Assembly: GCA_905199755.1 (NCBI GenBank)
Contig: CAJKHT010000069.1
Coordinates: forward strand, 1 to 14,638
Direction: 5' to 3'
DNA: 14,638 bases
Source of the DNA: an uncultured Eubacteriales bacterium
GTDB taxonomy: Bacteria > Bacillota > Clostridia > UBA1381
Part shown: positions 1-6,948 of the stretch, piece after piece
Numbering within the stretch: position 1 is the stretch's first letter
Layout: each line of letters begins with the position of its first letter
Notes under the pieces: model-generated
What the model was told of the DNA's origin: nothing
Seen by the model: the letters and a program-made list of their open reading frames with translations, nothing else
The model's database searches: none
Translations under genes and position numbers: made by a program

Positions 1-90
1 CATTTACCAACTTATGAAAAGATAATCAGAAATTTAGTAAGTTTTTTATTTAAAAAAACAAAAACTCTTATATCAGATATGCAGCGGAAT

Positions 91-136
91 AAAAAACGGT
101 TCGGATTTGTTTTTCAAATCCGAACCGTTTTTTTTT
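91..136. terminator. Intrinsic terminator of the 97-residue protein gene
   Basis: A perfect 13-base stem (97-109 with 115-127, arm CGGTTCGGATTTG) closes a 5-base loop. It is flanked by six A on the left (a U-tract for minus-strand transcripts) and nine T on the right. The right-hand T run overlaps the stop codon of the minus-strand gene. The layout can stop transcription in both directions. Positions 1-90 to its left are AT-rich and show no gene that I can support. Confidence 0.85.
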
Positions 137-428
137 ATGCACTCTGAAGTGCGTCCTTGAGCCACCATTCGCCTATATCTATTGCTTTGTATAAATCATC
201 ACGTTCAGCCTTGCGGTATACCTGACCTTTTCCGAACTCGCCGGTATTGTCCATAAGCTGGATTTTAACCTTTGACGATACCTTTACTCCGTTTACTTCC
301 TTTGATTCAACAATGTCAAGAACGAGGATATATTTGTCTTCAAGATTTCCGTAGTAAACTCTGCTGCCGCAGCGGATAAGCGGCTTTCCTTTGTAGGTTA
401 AAAATTTCTTTTTCTTAGCTGCTGCCAT
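135..428 (-). CDS. Conserved hypothetical protein, 97 aa
   Basis: I do not recognise a named family. The product is small, soluble and basic at its N-terminus (four lysines at residues 5-8), with no signal peptide or membrane segment. It resembles small conserved proteins seen in clostridial genomes, with a KGKPL start, a YYGN motif (residues 25-28) and a C-terminal DIGEWWLKDAL helix (residues 84-94); this is family memory, not a search result. The alternating beta-rich middle suggests a compact single domain. The ATG at 428 is supported by AAAGGAG eight bases upstream. It is a single-gene unit with its own promoter and terminator, divergent from the ABC exporter genes, so neighbours give no functional hint. 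Confidence 0.75.
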   Translation of the reverse strand: MAAAKKKKFLTYKGKPLIRCGSRVYYGNLEDKYILVLDIVESKEVNGVKVSSKVKIQLMDNTGEFGKGQVYRKAERDDLYKAIDIGEWWLKDALQSA

Positions 429-465
429 GAAAATTTCTCCTTTCTCCGATAAAATCTCATCATCT

Positions 466-494
466 ATTATATCACATATTGTATAATTTGTCCA
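466..494 (-). promoter_or_regulatory. Sigma-A-type promoter for the 97-aa protein gene
   Basis: Read on the minus strand, TGGACA (489-494) and TATAAT (466-471) are separated by exactly 17 bases. The predicted start of transcription near 459 leaves a leader of about 30 bases before the ATG, containing the AAAGGAG ribosome site. Confidence 0.75.
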
Positions 495-524
495 GTGTTA
501 ATTGTATATATCATTTTATGCAAT

Positions 525-574
525 ACACGGCATACAAACTTGATATATAATTATTGACAATATATTTGCCGTGT
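525..574. repeat. Inverted repeat over the ABC exporter promoter, possible operator
   Basis: ACACGGCA (525-532) is repeated in perfect inverted form as TGCCGTGT (567-574). The centres of the two arms are 42 bases apart, close to four helical turns. The right arm lies inside the -35/-10 spacer of the exporter promoter and the left arm lies upstream of its -35. The placement suits a regulator site, but 8-base arms can arise by chance and no regulator gene is visible in the window. Confidence 0.35.
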
Positions 575-582
575 GTTAAACT
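554..582 (+). promoter_or_regulatory. Sigma-A-type promoter for the ABC exporter pair
   Basis: A perfect TTGACA (554-559) is followed after 17 bases by TAAACT (577-582). Transcription would start near 589, which leaves about 75 bases of leader before the chosen ATG at 664. Confidence 0.7.
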
Positions 583-663
583 ATTGAGTGATTGGGATAT
601 ATAACGTGTAAAGTCAACAATTGGGTTGATTATTTTTGTATGGGAAAGGATTTAAGACACCGC

Positions 664-2379
664 ATGAAGAAATTATTGTCATTTTTGAAGCCGTATCGCT
701 TTCAGCTTGCCATAGGACCTGTGTTTAAGCTGGGCGAGGCTATTCTCGAGCTGCTTATTCCGACACTTATGGCTATGATTATAGACAAAGGTGTAAATTT
801 GTCGAATAAGCCGTATGTTACCAAAATGGGGATTATAATGCTGTTTATTGCCGTTTTCGGATATTTTTCGGCGCTGATATGTCAGTACAGCGCATCAATC
901 GCGTCACAGGGCTTCGGAACTGACGTGAGAAATGCCATGTACAAAAAAATCGGAACATTCTCGTGCTCCGATCTGGACAGGTTCGGAACATCGTCGCTTA
1001 TAAACCGTATAACGGGCGATGTAAACCAGCTGCAGCAGGCTGTTGCGATGCTGATACGTCTGGTAATAAGGGCACCGTTTCTGTGCATAGGCGGACTTGT
1101 TATGGCTATGATGATAGATTTAAAACTGTCAATAGTATTTATGATAGTTATTCCCATGTTTATAGTGGTGCTGTTTCTTGTAATGTTCAAGGCGGTGCCG
1201 CTCTATAAAGCGGTGCAGAAAAAGCTTGATGCACTGACACTTGTGCTCAGGGAAAATCTGTCGGGTGTGCGCGTAATACGTGCATTTGCCGGCACACACC
1301 GCGAAAAAGCACGTTTTGCGGACGCAAACAGCGACTATGCCGATACTGCGATACGCGTCGGAAAAATTGCCGCGCTCACAAACCCGGCAACGGCAATTAT
1401 AATGAACCTTGCCGTGATAGCGGTTATACGAATCGGAGGAATACGCGTAAATACGGGCAATCTTTCGCAAGGCGAGGTAATCGCGTTTATTAACTATATA
1501 ACACAGATACTGAATGCCATGATAGTTGTGGCAAATCTGGTTGTGCTTTATACAAAAGCATATGCCTCGGCAGGACGTGTATGTGAGGTATTGAATGCCG
1601 AGCCGTCGCTCGAATACGGCAGTGAGGAAAAGAAAGCCGTTCCCGGAGCGCCGTGCATCGAGTTTAAAGATGTATCAATGACATACCCCGGAAGCGGTGC
1701 GCCGTCTCTGGAAAATATAAATTTCAGCATAAATACGGGCGAAACAGTTGGAATTATCGGAGGTACGGGTTCGGGAAAATCAACGCTTGTGAGCCTTATT
1801 CCGAGATTTTATGACGTGAGCGGCGGAGCGGTGCTGCTTGACGGCATAAATATAAAGGAATATCCCGAGCATCGGCTGCGTGAAGAAATAGCAATTGTGC
1901 AGCAGCGCGCAAACCTTTTCACGGGAACAATAGCCGATAACCTCAGAATGGCAAAAGCGGATGCATCTGAGGCGGACATAAAAAAAGCATGCGATACGGC
2001 ACAGGCAAGCGAGTTTATAAGCCGTCTGCCCGACGGGTACAAAACGCAGGTATCGCAGAGCGGAAATAATTTGTCGGGCGGTCAGAAGCAGCGTCTTACG
2101 ATAGCGCGCGCCCTGATTAAGGAATCCCCTATACTTATTATGGATGACAGCGCAAGCGCACTCGATTTTGCCACCGATGCACGGCTGCGCAGGGCGATAA
2201 AGGAGGATACGGCGCATAAAACGGTTATAATTGTTTCTCAGCGTGTAAATACAGTGAGAGATGCCGATAAAATAATCGTATTGGACGACGGAGAAATCGC
2301 GGGAATCGGAACACATGAGGAGCTTGCGGAAAAATGCGGGGTTTACAGAGAAATCTGTATATCACAGGAGCAACTGTAA
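664..2379 (+). CDS. ABC exporter half-transporter, degenerate-site subunit
   Basis: This is a fused permease-ATPase half-transporter of 571 residues. It has a six-helix exporter domain (about residues 10-300) and an ATPase domain (about 335-571). Walker A GGTGSGKST is at 366-374, the Q-loop glutamine is Q414, and the LSGGQ signature is at 470-474. The Walker B run ILIMDD ends in D495 where the catalytic glutamate normally sits. The switch-loop histidine is glutamine (SQR, Q526). This D/Q pair marks the degenerate member of heterodimeric exporters such as TM287/TM288 and BmrC/BmrD. The partner is the next gene, 19 bases downstream. The start at 664 follows a GGGAAAGGA site (642-650), though the 13-base spacing is long; ATG 640 and TTG 592 lie in the same frame but lack a ribosome site. 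The role is probably export of drugs or lipid-like compounds; the substrate is unknown. Confidence 0.9.
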   Translation: MKKLLSFLKPYRFQLAIGPVFKLGEAILELLIPTLMAMIIDKGVNLSNKPYVTKMGIIMLFIAVFGYFSALICQYSASIASQGFGTDVRNAMYKKIGTFSCSDLDRFGTSSLINRITGDVNQLQQAVAMLIRLVIRAPFLCIGGLVMAMMIDLKLSIVFMIVIPMFIVVLFLVMFKAVPLYKAVQKKLDALTLVLRENLSGVRVIRAFAGTHREKARFADANSDYADTAIRVGKIAALTNPATAIIMNLAVIAVIRIGGIRVNTGNLSQGEVIAFINYITQILNAMIVVANLVVLYTKAYASAGRVCEVLNAEPSLEYGSEEKKAVPGAPCIEFKDVSMTYPGSGAPSLENINFSINTGETVGIIGGTGSGKSTLVSLIPRFYDVSGGAVLLDGINIKEYPEHRLREEIAIVQQRANLFTGTIADNLRMAKADASEADIKKACDTAQASEFISRLPDGYKTQVSQSGNNLSGGQKQRLTIARALIKESPILIMDDSASALDFATDARLRRAIKEDTAHKTVIIVSQRVNTVRDADKIIVLDDGEIAGIGTHEELAEKCGVYREICISQEQL

Positions 2380-2398
2380 TATAATAGAGGAGATAAAA

Positions 2399-4123
2399 AT
2401 GAAAAAAGACGGTACACTCCGCAGACTGTATGAATATACTGCGGAATATAAAGGAATTATGGCGGCTTTGATTTTTGCCGCACTGCTTGCAAATTCTTTT
2501 GCGCTTGTGGCTCCGTATGTTTCGGGGCGTGCAATTGATTTTATAAAGGGCGAGAATAACGTTGATTTCGCAATGGTTACGAAATTTTGCGTAATTCTGT
2601 TTGCGATTTATATTTTTAACGGTGCATTCACATGGGTAATGACATACTTTACGAATGTACTTTCCAACAGAACGATAGAAAAAATAAGGCGCGATGCGTT
2701 TTTCAAAATAGAAAAGCTGCCGCTTAAATTTTTTGACAACCATTCGCACGGAGATATTATAAGCCGTCTGACCAATGACGTAGACGCTGTTTCCGAGGGA
2801 CTTTTGCAGGGAATAACGCAGGTATTTTCGGGGATAGTCACGGTTGTGGGTTCGTTGGTGCTGATGTTTATGCTGAGTGCAAAAATCACGGTGTGCGTAG
2901 TTATAATAACCGTGATATGCTTTTTTGTATCAAAGGCGATTGCGGCAAATTCGGGGAAAATGTTCAGGGAACAGGCGCAGACTACGGGCGAGCTTAACGG
3001 GTATGCTTCGGAAAAAATTTCAAACCTTAAAATAGTAAAAGCGTTCGGTTATGAAAAGCGCAGTGCAGAGGCTTTCGGCGAAATAAACGGACGGCTCTAT
3101 GAGTGCGGACAAAAAGCGCAGTTTTATTCCTCGCTTGTAAATCCCACCACAAGACTTATAAACAATACGGCATATATTGCCGTGGGCGTGCTGGGCGGAA
3201 TTGCGGCATTGAACGGTCATTTGTCGGTAGGTATTATATCGAGCTTTCTTATATATGCAACGCAGTTTGCGCGCCCAATAAACGATATGACGAGTATTCT
3301 GACACAGCTCCAGTCGGCACAGGCGGCGGCGCAGAGAATATTTGCGCTTGACGATATTCCGTCCGAGCCTGATGATGCGGACCGTGCGGAGCTTAAAGTC
3401 GAAAACGGTCATGTGGAATTTAAGGATGTTGATTTTTCGTATAACAAGCAAACGGAGCTTATAAAGAATCTTAACATAGATGCAAAGCCGGGACAGCGTA
3501 TTGCAATAGTAGGGCCTACGGGTGCCGGAAAAACAACAATCGTAAATCTTCTGATGAATTTTTATGATACCGACAGCGGGAAAATCTTTGTTGACGGGCA
3601 GGATATAAATTCCGTAACGCGTGACAGTTTAAGAAAAGCATTCGGAATGGTGCTTCAGGATACATGGCTGTTTTCGGGAACTGTCAGGGATAACATTGCT
3701 TACGGAAAAGAAAATGCATCGGAGGAGGAAATTGTGAATGCCGCAAAAGCGGCATCGGCGCACAGCTTTATAAAGCGTCTGCCGCAAGGGTATGACACAA
3801 TGATAACCGAGGACGGCGGAAACCTTTCCGGCGGTCAGAAGCAGCTGCTTACGATTGCCCGTGCAATGCTGTTTGATCCGCAGATACTGATACTTGACGA
3901 GGCAACCTCGAATGTAGATACAATGACGGAGCAGAGAATACAAAAAGCATTTCTGAAAATCATGGAGGGACGTACAAGCTTTATTATAGCGCACCGTCTG
4001 TCAACGATACGTGAGGCGGATTTGATTCTTGTAATGAATATGGGAAAGATAGTTGAACAGGGAATGCATGAGGAGCTTTTAAAGAAAAACGGATTTTACG
4101 CAAAGCTTTACAATGCACGTTAA
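2399..4123 (+). CDS. ABC exporter half-transporter, catalytic subunit
   Basis: This is a fused permease-ATPase half-transporter of 574 residues. The transmembrane domain spans about residues 15-315 and the ATPase about 335-574. Walker A GPTGAGKTT is at 372-380 and the signature LSGGQ at 476-480, followed by KQL rather than the usual KQR. Walker B ILILDE ends in the catalytic E501, and the switch-loop histidine is H532 (AHRLSTI). All catalytic residues are intact, in contrast with the upstream subunit, so the two should form a heterodimer with one active and one degenerate ATP site. The ATG at 2399 is preceded by AGAGGAGAT at good spacing; the reading frame is open back to 2315, inside the upstream gene, but that part has no ribosome site. 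A terminator follows directly, so this is a two-gene unit. The substrate cannot be told from sequence. Confidence 0.92.
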   Translation: MKKDGTLRRLYEYTAEYKGIMAALIFAALLANSFALVAPYVSGRAIDFIKGENNVDFAMVTKFCVILFAIYIFNGAFTWVMTYFTNVLSNRTIEKIRRDAFFKIEKLPLKFFDNHSHGDIISRLTNDVDAVSEGLLQGITQVFSGIVTVVGSLVLMFMLSAKITVCVVIITVICFFVSKAIAANSGKMFREQAQTTGELNGYASEKISNLKIVKAFGYEKRSAEAFGEINGRLYECGQKAQFYSSLVNPTTRLINNTAYIAVGVLGGIAALNGHLSVGIISSFLIYATQFARPINDMTSILTQLQSAQAAAQRIFALDDIPSEPDDADRAELKVENGHVEFKDVDFSYNKQTELIKNLNIDAKPGQRIAIVGPTGAGKTTIVNLLMNFYDTDSGKIFVDGQDINSVTRDSLRKAFGMVLQDTWLFSGTVRDNIAYGKENASEEEIVNAAKAASAHSFIKRLPQGYDTMITEDGGNLSGGQKQLLTIARAMLFDPQILILDEATSNVDTMTEQRIQKAFLKIMEGRTSFIIAHRLSTIREADLILVMNMGKIVEQGMHEELLKKNGFYAKLYNAR

Positions 4124-4124
4124 C

Positions 4125-4171
4125 AAAAAAAGCATTGAGCGGATAAAATTTTTCCGCTCAATGCTTTTTTT
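4125..4171. terminator. Bidirectional terminator between the ABC exporter and a deacetylase gene
   Basis: A perfect 13-base stem (4131-4143 with 4153-4165, arm AGCATTGAGCGGA) is flanked by seven A on the left and seven T on the right. It lies between the convergent stop codons at 4123 and 4179 and should serve both genes. Confidence 0.9.
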
Positions 4172-4178
4172 GATGTTA

Positions 4179-5171
4179 TCAGTCCGACACAACCGCCGCC
4201 GATGCTGATGGTGACGGTGATGCATCGGGATTGTATTCTATATCGTCAAGTCTGTGGAAAGTATATCCCAGACCGCTCAGATACTCGATAACCGACGGAA
4301 GTGCGTCTGCTGTTGCCTGCTTGGTTGATGCGTCATGCATAAGCACTACAAGGTTATTGAGATTGCTCGTGTTTCTCTTAAGATATTCCAGAAGCTCCTG
4401 CGCATTCTTTGTCTTTCCCTCGGCATCGCCCGTAAGAGTGTTCCAGTCGATATAATAAAAGCCCATATCCTTTAAAGTCTTTTTGTACTTCTGCTTTTCT
4501 GCGGCATGGTCGCCTGCGTTGTAGCTGCCGCCCGGGAAACGCATAAGCTTAAATTCCTCTCCCGCATTTGCATCGCGGACGCTGTTAATTGCACTGTATG
4601 CTTTTTCTATTTCACTTCTAAATGCTTCTTCGGAAGCATATAATTTATCATAATTATGGCTGTAGGAGTGGTTTGCCACAAGATGCCCCTCCTCATAAAC
4701 ACGGCGTGCCATATCCGGGTTTGCCTCTATAAGCGAGCCGACCTGGAAAAACGTTGCCTTTGCGTTGTATTTTCTCAAAGTATCAAGTATCTGCGGAGTG
4801 ACATTTGAAGTGGGACCGTCATCAAAAGTAAGATAACAGCGGTATTTCTGACCTGATTTTGCCAGTATTGTAAGCAAGTCGTTTTCTTCGGATGCCGGAG
4901 GTATGCTGTATTGCGCGGTTTGTTCGGGCTCCGGTGATGCCGATGCTTCCGCCTGCACGTCATTTTCGGGAGTGCTTTCGGGAATACTTGTCGAAGCCGT
5001 ATTATCACCCTCCGAACCGTTCTTTTTAACGGATGAGACAACCATGCAGCCCAAGGCAATGAATGCGATAAGCGCAAAAAGCAAAATCACTGTACGTATA
5101 CGCTTTTTTCTCAGACGCTCGCGTCGGCGGCGCTCTCTGCGTCTGCTCTCAAATTCACTCTGTGTTGCCAT
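4179..5171 (-). CDS. Membrane-anchored polysaccharide deacetylase (NodB-like, CE4)
   Basis: The 330-residue protein begins with a very arginine-rich cytoplasmic stretch (residues 9-26). One membrane helix follows (about 27-48), then a Ser/Pro/Glu-rich extracytoplasmic linker (50-95) and a NodB domain (about 109-310). CE4 motifs are complete: TFDDG (115-119, with D117 and D118), HSYSH metal ligands (H168, H172), RFPGG (211-215), DWN (242-244) and the catalytic-site H279 in VLMHD. Family knowledge points to removal of N-acetyl groups from peptidoglycan sugars, giving lysozyme resistance or wall remodelling; the exact sugar is not decided by sequence. The tail (313-330) is a short Ser/Pro/Ala run. 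The start is supported by AATGGAG seven bases before the ATG. It is divergent from a second deacetylase gene. Confidence 0.88.
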   Translation of the reverse strand: MATQSEFESRRRERRRRERLRKKRIRTVILLFALIAFIALGCMVVSSVKKNGSEGDNTASTSIPESTPENDVQAEASASPEPEQTAQYSIPPASEENDLLTILAKSGQKYRCYLTFDDGPTSNVTPQILDTLRKYNAKATFFQVGSLIEANPDMARRVYEEGHLVANHSYSHNYDKLYASEEAFRSEIEKAYSAINSVRDANAGEEFKLMRFPGGSYNAGDHAAEKQKYKKTLKDMGFYYIDWNTLTGDAEGKTKNAQELLEYLKRNTSNLNNLVVLMHDASTKQATADALPSVIEYLSGLGYTFHRLDDIEYNPDASPSPSASAAVVSD

Positions 5172-5187
5172 AAAAAATCTCCATTCC

Positions 5188-5203
5188 GCCGCTTTTAAGC
5201 GGC
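5188..5203 (-). promoter_or_regulatory. Hairpin just upstream of the ribosome site of the anchored deacetylase
   Basis: The 16-base sequence GCCGCTTTTAAGCGGC has 7-base arms around two central bases. In the minus-strand mRNA it sits between the promoter and the AATGGAG ribosome site, only a few bases from it. It could be an mRNA stability or translation element, or a DNA operator; nothing in the sequence decides between these. Confidence 0.4.
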
Positions 5204-5224
5204 ATATATATGTATATTACTATT

Positions 5225-5253
5225 ATTATATACTGTTTTTCCGAAAAATTCAA
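5225..5253 (-). promoter_or_regulatory. Sigma-A-type promoter for the anchored deacetylase
   Basis: On the minus strand, TTGAAT (5248-5253) and a perfect TATAAT (5225-5230) are separated by 17 bases. The leader is about 45 bases and contains the 5188-5203 hairpin. For the divergent gene at 5374 I found no equally good promoter. Confidence 0.65.
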
Positions 5254-5340
5254 CATAATTTTTAAAAAATATAGGTAATTTCATCATAAAATAGAGAAAA
5301 ACAATATATTTGGTCGAATTATGAAAAAAATAATTTTTTT

Positions 5341-5356
5341 GTGCGGTTATACGCAC
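5341..5356 (+). promoter_or_regulatory. Small hairpin just upstream of the ribosome site of the PdaA-type gene
   Basis: GTGCG (5341-5345) pairs with CGCAC (5352-5356) around a 6-base loop. The AAAGGA ribosome site starts three bases after the stem. Seven A, TAA and seven T directly precede it (5324-5340). This mirrors the hairpin before the ribosome site of the divergent gene. The stem is short, so significance is uncertain. Confidence 0.3.
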
Positions 5357-5373
5357 GGAAAGGATGATAAAAA

Positions 5374-6219
5374 ATGAAAACAAAAATTATAGCCTCCGCG
5401 GCTGCGATTGCATGTCTGTGTTCCTGTGCCGCGCCGCAGCAGACTGCGGAACAAACGGCGGAGCCGTCATGCACCGCTTCGCCGTCCCCAACACCGTTAT
5501 GCACCCAGCCGCCGCAGAAATACGATAATATGAGTACAAAGGGAACGGGCTGGGGATTGGTGCGCAAAAAAGGCGCGGCGCCGGAGGTAGACCTTAAGGG
5601 GAAGAAGCTGCTTGAAGAGCATAACGGATATTACATTGACGAAAGTATGCCGAAAGCATTATATCTTACCTTTGATGAGGGTTATGAAAACGGCTTTACC
5701 TCAAAAATACTTGATGTTCTTCAAAGTGAGCAGGTTCCGGCGGCATTTTTCGTCACGGGGCCTTATCTGAAAAATCAGCCCGAGCTTATACGGCGTATGC
5801 TTGACGAGGGACACATTGTGGGCAATCATACGGTTAATCACCCGAATTTGCCGCGGCAGACTGCGGAAACCGTGCAGAAAGAGCTTGGCAGCCTTAACAG
5901 CGAATGTGAGAAAATGTACGGAGCGTCAATGCATTATATGCGTCCGCCGGAGGGAGAATACAGCGAAAAGGTGCTTGCGGTTGCCGAGGATATGGGCTAC
6001 AAGACAATAATGTGGAGCTTTGCATATAAGGACTGGGACGTAAATCAGCAAAAGGGCGCGGATTACGCATATGAGCAGATTACGCCGTATCTGCATGACG
6101 GAGCGATTATACTTCTGCATGCGGTATCGTCCGACAATGCCGGAGCGCTTGAACGCGTCATTAAATTTGCAAAGGAAAAAGGCTATGAATTCCGCAGTCT
6201 TGACGAGCTTGGCAGATAA
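5374..6219 (+). CDS. pdaA: PdaA-type peptidoglycan N-acetylmuramic acid deacetylase, probable lipoprotein
   Basis: The 281-residue NodB-like protein fits the PdaA (delta-lactam-biosynthetic deacetylase) subfamily. Family-typical features are the WGLVRKKG pre-domain (60-67), LTFDEGYENGFT (98-109), NHTVNH metal ligands (H152, H156), RPPEG (190-194), a DWDVNQQKGADYAY stretch (220-233) and LLHAVSSDNA (247-256). PdaA removes the acetyl group from MurNAc so that the muramic delta-lactam of spore cortex can form. The motif is TFDEG rather than TFDDG; this subfamily varies at that second position. The N-terminus is a signal sequence ending in the lipobox-like LCSC (C18), so the mature protein is probably lipid-anchored, followed by a Thr/Ser/Pro linker (20-48). 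AAAGGA lies nine bases before the ATG. The main doubt is whether the role is in sporulation or general wall maturation. Confidence 0.88.
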   Translation: MKTKIIASAAAIACLCSCAAPQQTAEQTAEPSCTASPSPTPLCTQPPQKYDNMSTKGTGWGLVRKKGAAPEVDLKGKKLLEEHNGYYIDESMPKALYLTFDEGYENGFTSKILDVLQSEQVPAAFFVTGPYLKNQPELIRRMLDEGHIVGNHTVNHPNLPRQTAETVQKELGSLNSECEKMYGASMHYMRPPEGEYSEKVLAVAEDMGYKTIMWSFAYKDWDVNQQKGADYAYEQITPYLHDGAIILLHAVSSDNAGALERVIKFAKEKGYEFRSLDELGR

Positions 6220-6222
6220 TGC

Positions 6223-6269
6223 TTTGCATAAAATGACGAATAATGTATAATAACGGAGAATTATGCAAA
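6223..6269. repeat. Inverted repeat downstream of the PdaA-type gene
   Basis: TTTGCATAA (6223-6231) and TTATGCAAA (6261-6269) are perfect 9-base inverted arms 29 bases apart. They begin four bases after the stop codon. There is no T-run after the right arm, so this is not a standard terminator. It may be a weak 3' structure or a binding site. No other terminator is visible in the 6220-6347 spacer. Confidence 0.3.
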
Positions 6270-6347
6270 ATCTTAGTACAAATGTTACAAAAAAATTACC
6301 GTACAATGTATATTTTATACTAATTACAAGAAAAAATGATAACATTA

Positions 6348-6376
6348 TTGACCTTTTGCGTTTTTTGGGTTAAAAT
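6348..6376 (+). promoter_or_regulatory. Sigma-A-type promoter for rsmD-coaD
   Basis: TTGACC (6348-6353) and TAAAAT (6371-6376) are 17 bases apart. The leader is only about 20 bases, leading straight into the GGAGG ribosome site at 6391. Confidence 0.75.
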
Positions 6377-6403
6377 ATAAGTTATAGCATGGAGGAAGAG
6401 GGC

Positions 6404-6943
6404 ATGAGGATAATATCCGGTATACGCAGAGGTCATAAGCTTTTGGATTTTGAAGGTCAGAGCGTCCGTCCGACAACCGACAGGGTTAAGGAATCGCTGT
6501 TTAATATTATACAGGGGTTTGTTTCGGAGGCGCATGTGCTTGACATGTTCTGCGGCAGCGGTGCTCTGAGCTTTGAGGCGATTTCGAGAGGGGCTGCCGA
6601 TGCGGTTTGTCTCGATACCGATGAAAAATCGATTTCCATAATAAAGAGAAATGCCGAAGCTCTCGGTTTTTCGGAGCAGTGCAGCGTGATTAAGGCATCG
6701 TGCTTTGATTATATGAAAAACACAAAGGACAGGTTTGACATAATCTTTCTCGATCCTCCGTATAATAAAGGTTTTATTGAGCCGGCGCTCAGGGGAATAA
6801 CGGAGTATGATTTGCTATCCGAAAACGGAATTGCCGTTCTTGAAAGCGACAGCACCGATTTTTCGGGGGAATTTCCGGGACTTGCCGTATACAGACAAAA
6901 AAAATACGGACGTACTTATATTACTGTTTACAAAAAGGAATAA
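6404..6943 (+). CDS. rsmD: 16S rRNA (guanine966-N2)-methyltransferase RsmD
   Basis: RsmD methylates G966 (E. coli numbering) of 16S rRNA in the 30S subunit using S-adenosylmethionine. The 179-residue protein has the family start MRIISG, an RPTTDRVKESLFN stretch (22-34), SAM-binding motif I LDMFCGSGAL (46-55) and the catalytic DPPY motif (117-120). The start at 6404 is chosen because GGAGG (6391-6395) lies eight bases upstream; the earlier in-frame ATG at 6389 overlaps that ribosome site. It is the first gene of a unit with coaD, an arrangement common in Firmicutes. Confidence 0.95.
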   Translation: MRIISGIRRGHKLLDFEGQSVRPTTDRVKESLFNIIQGFVSEAHVLDMFCGSGALSFEAISRGAADAVCLDTDEKSISIIKRNAEALGFSEQCSVIKASCFDYMKNTKDRFDIIFLDPPYNKGFIEPALRGITEYDLLSENGIAVLESDSTDFSGEFPGLAVYRQKKYGRTYITVYKKE

Positions 6944-6948
6944 TTCAA

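Noticed and set aside
592..663. TTG 592 or ATG 640 as start of the first ABC subunit
   Set aside because: TTG 592 lies only about three bases after the predicted transcription start and has no ribosome site; ATG 640 also lacks one. The family N-terminus fits ATG 664.
882..1470. Antisense open frames inside the ABC, fhs and other genes
   Set aside because: They are shadows of well-supported coding genes, with Cys/Arg/Tyr-rich composition and no ribosome sites.
5270..5373. Sigma-G-type promoter for the PdaA-type gene
   Set aside because: CATCATA at 5282-5288 fits a CATNNTA -10, but no acceptable -35 lies 17-18 bases upstream.
6263..6373. Possible 36-codon small gene (MQNLSTNVTKKLPYNVYF and on) after GGAG, with TTGCAT-16-TATAAT upstream
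   Set aside because: The ribosome-site spacing is only four bases, the upstream arm of the inverted repeat and AT-rich composition explain the open frame, and its stop lies in the rsmD -10 box.
6389..6403. ATG 6389 as start of rsmD
   Set aside because: This ATG overlaps the GGAGG that serves ATG 6404, and RsmD proteins start MRIISG.
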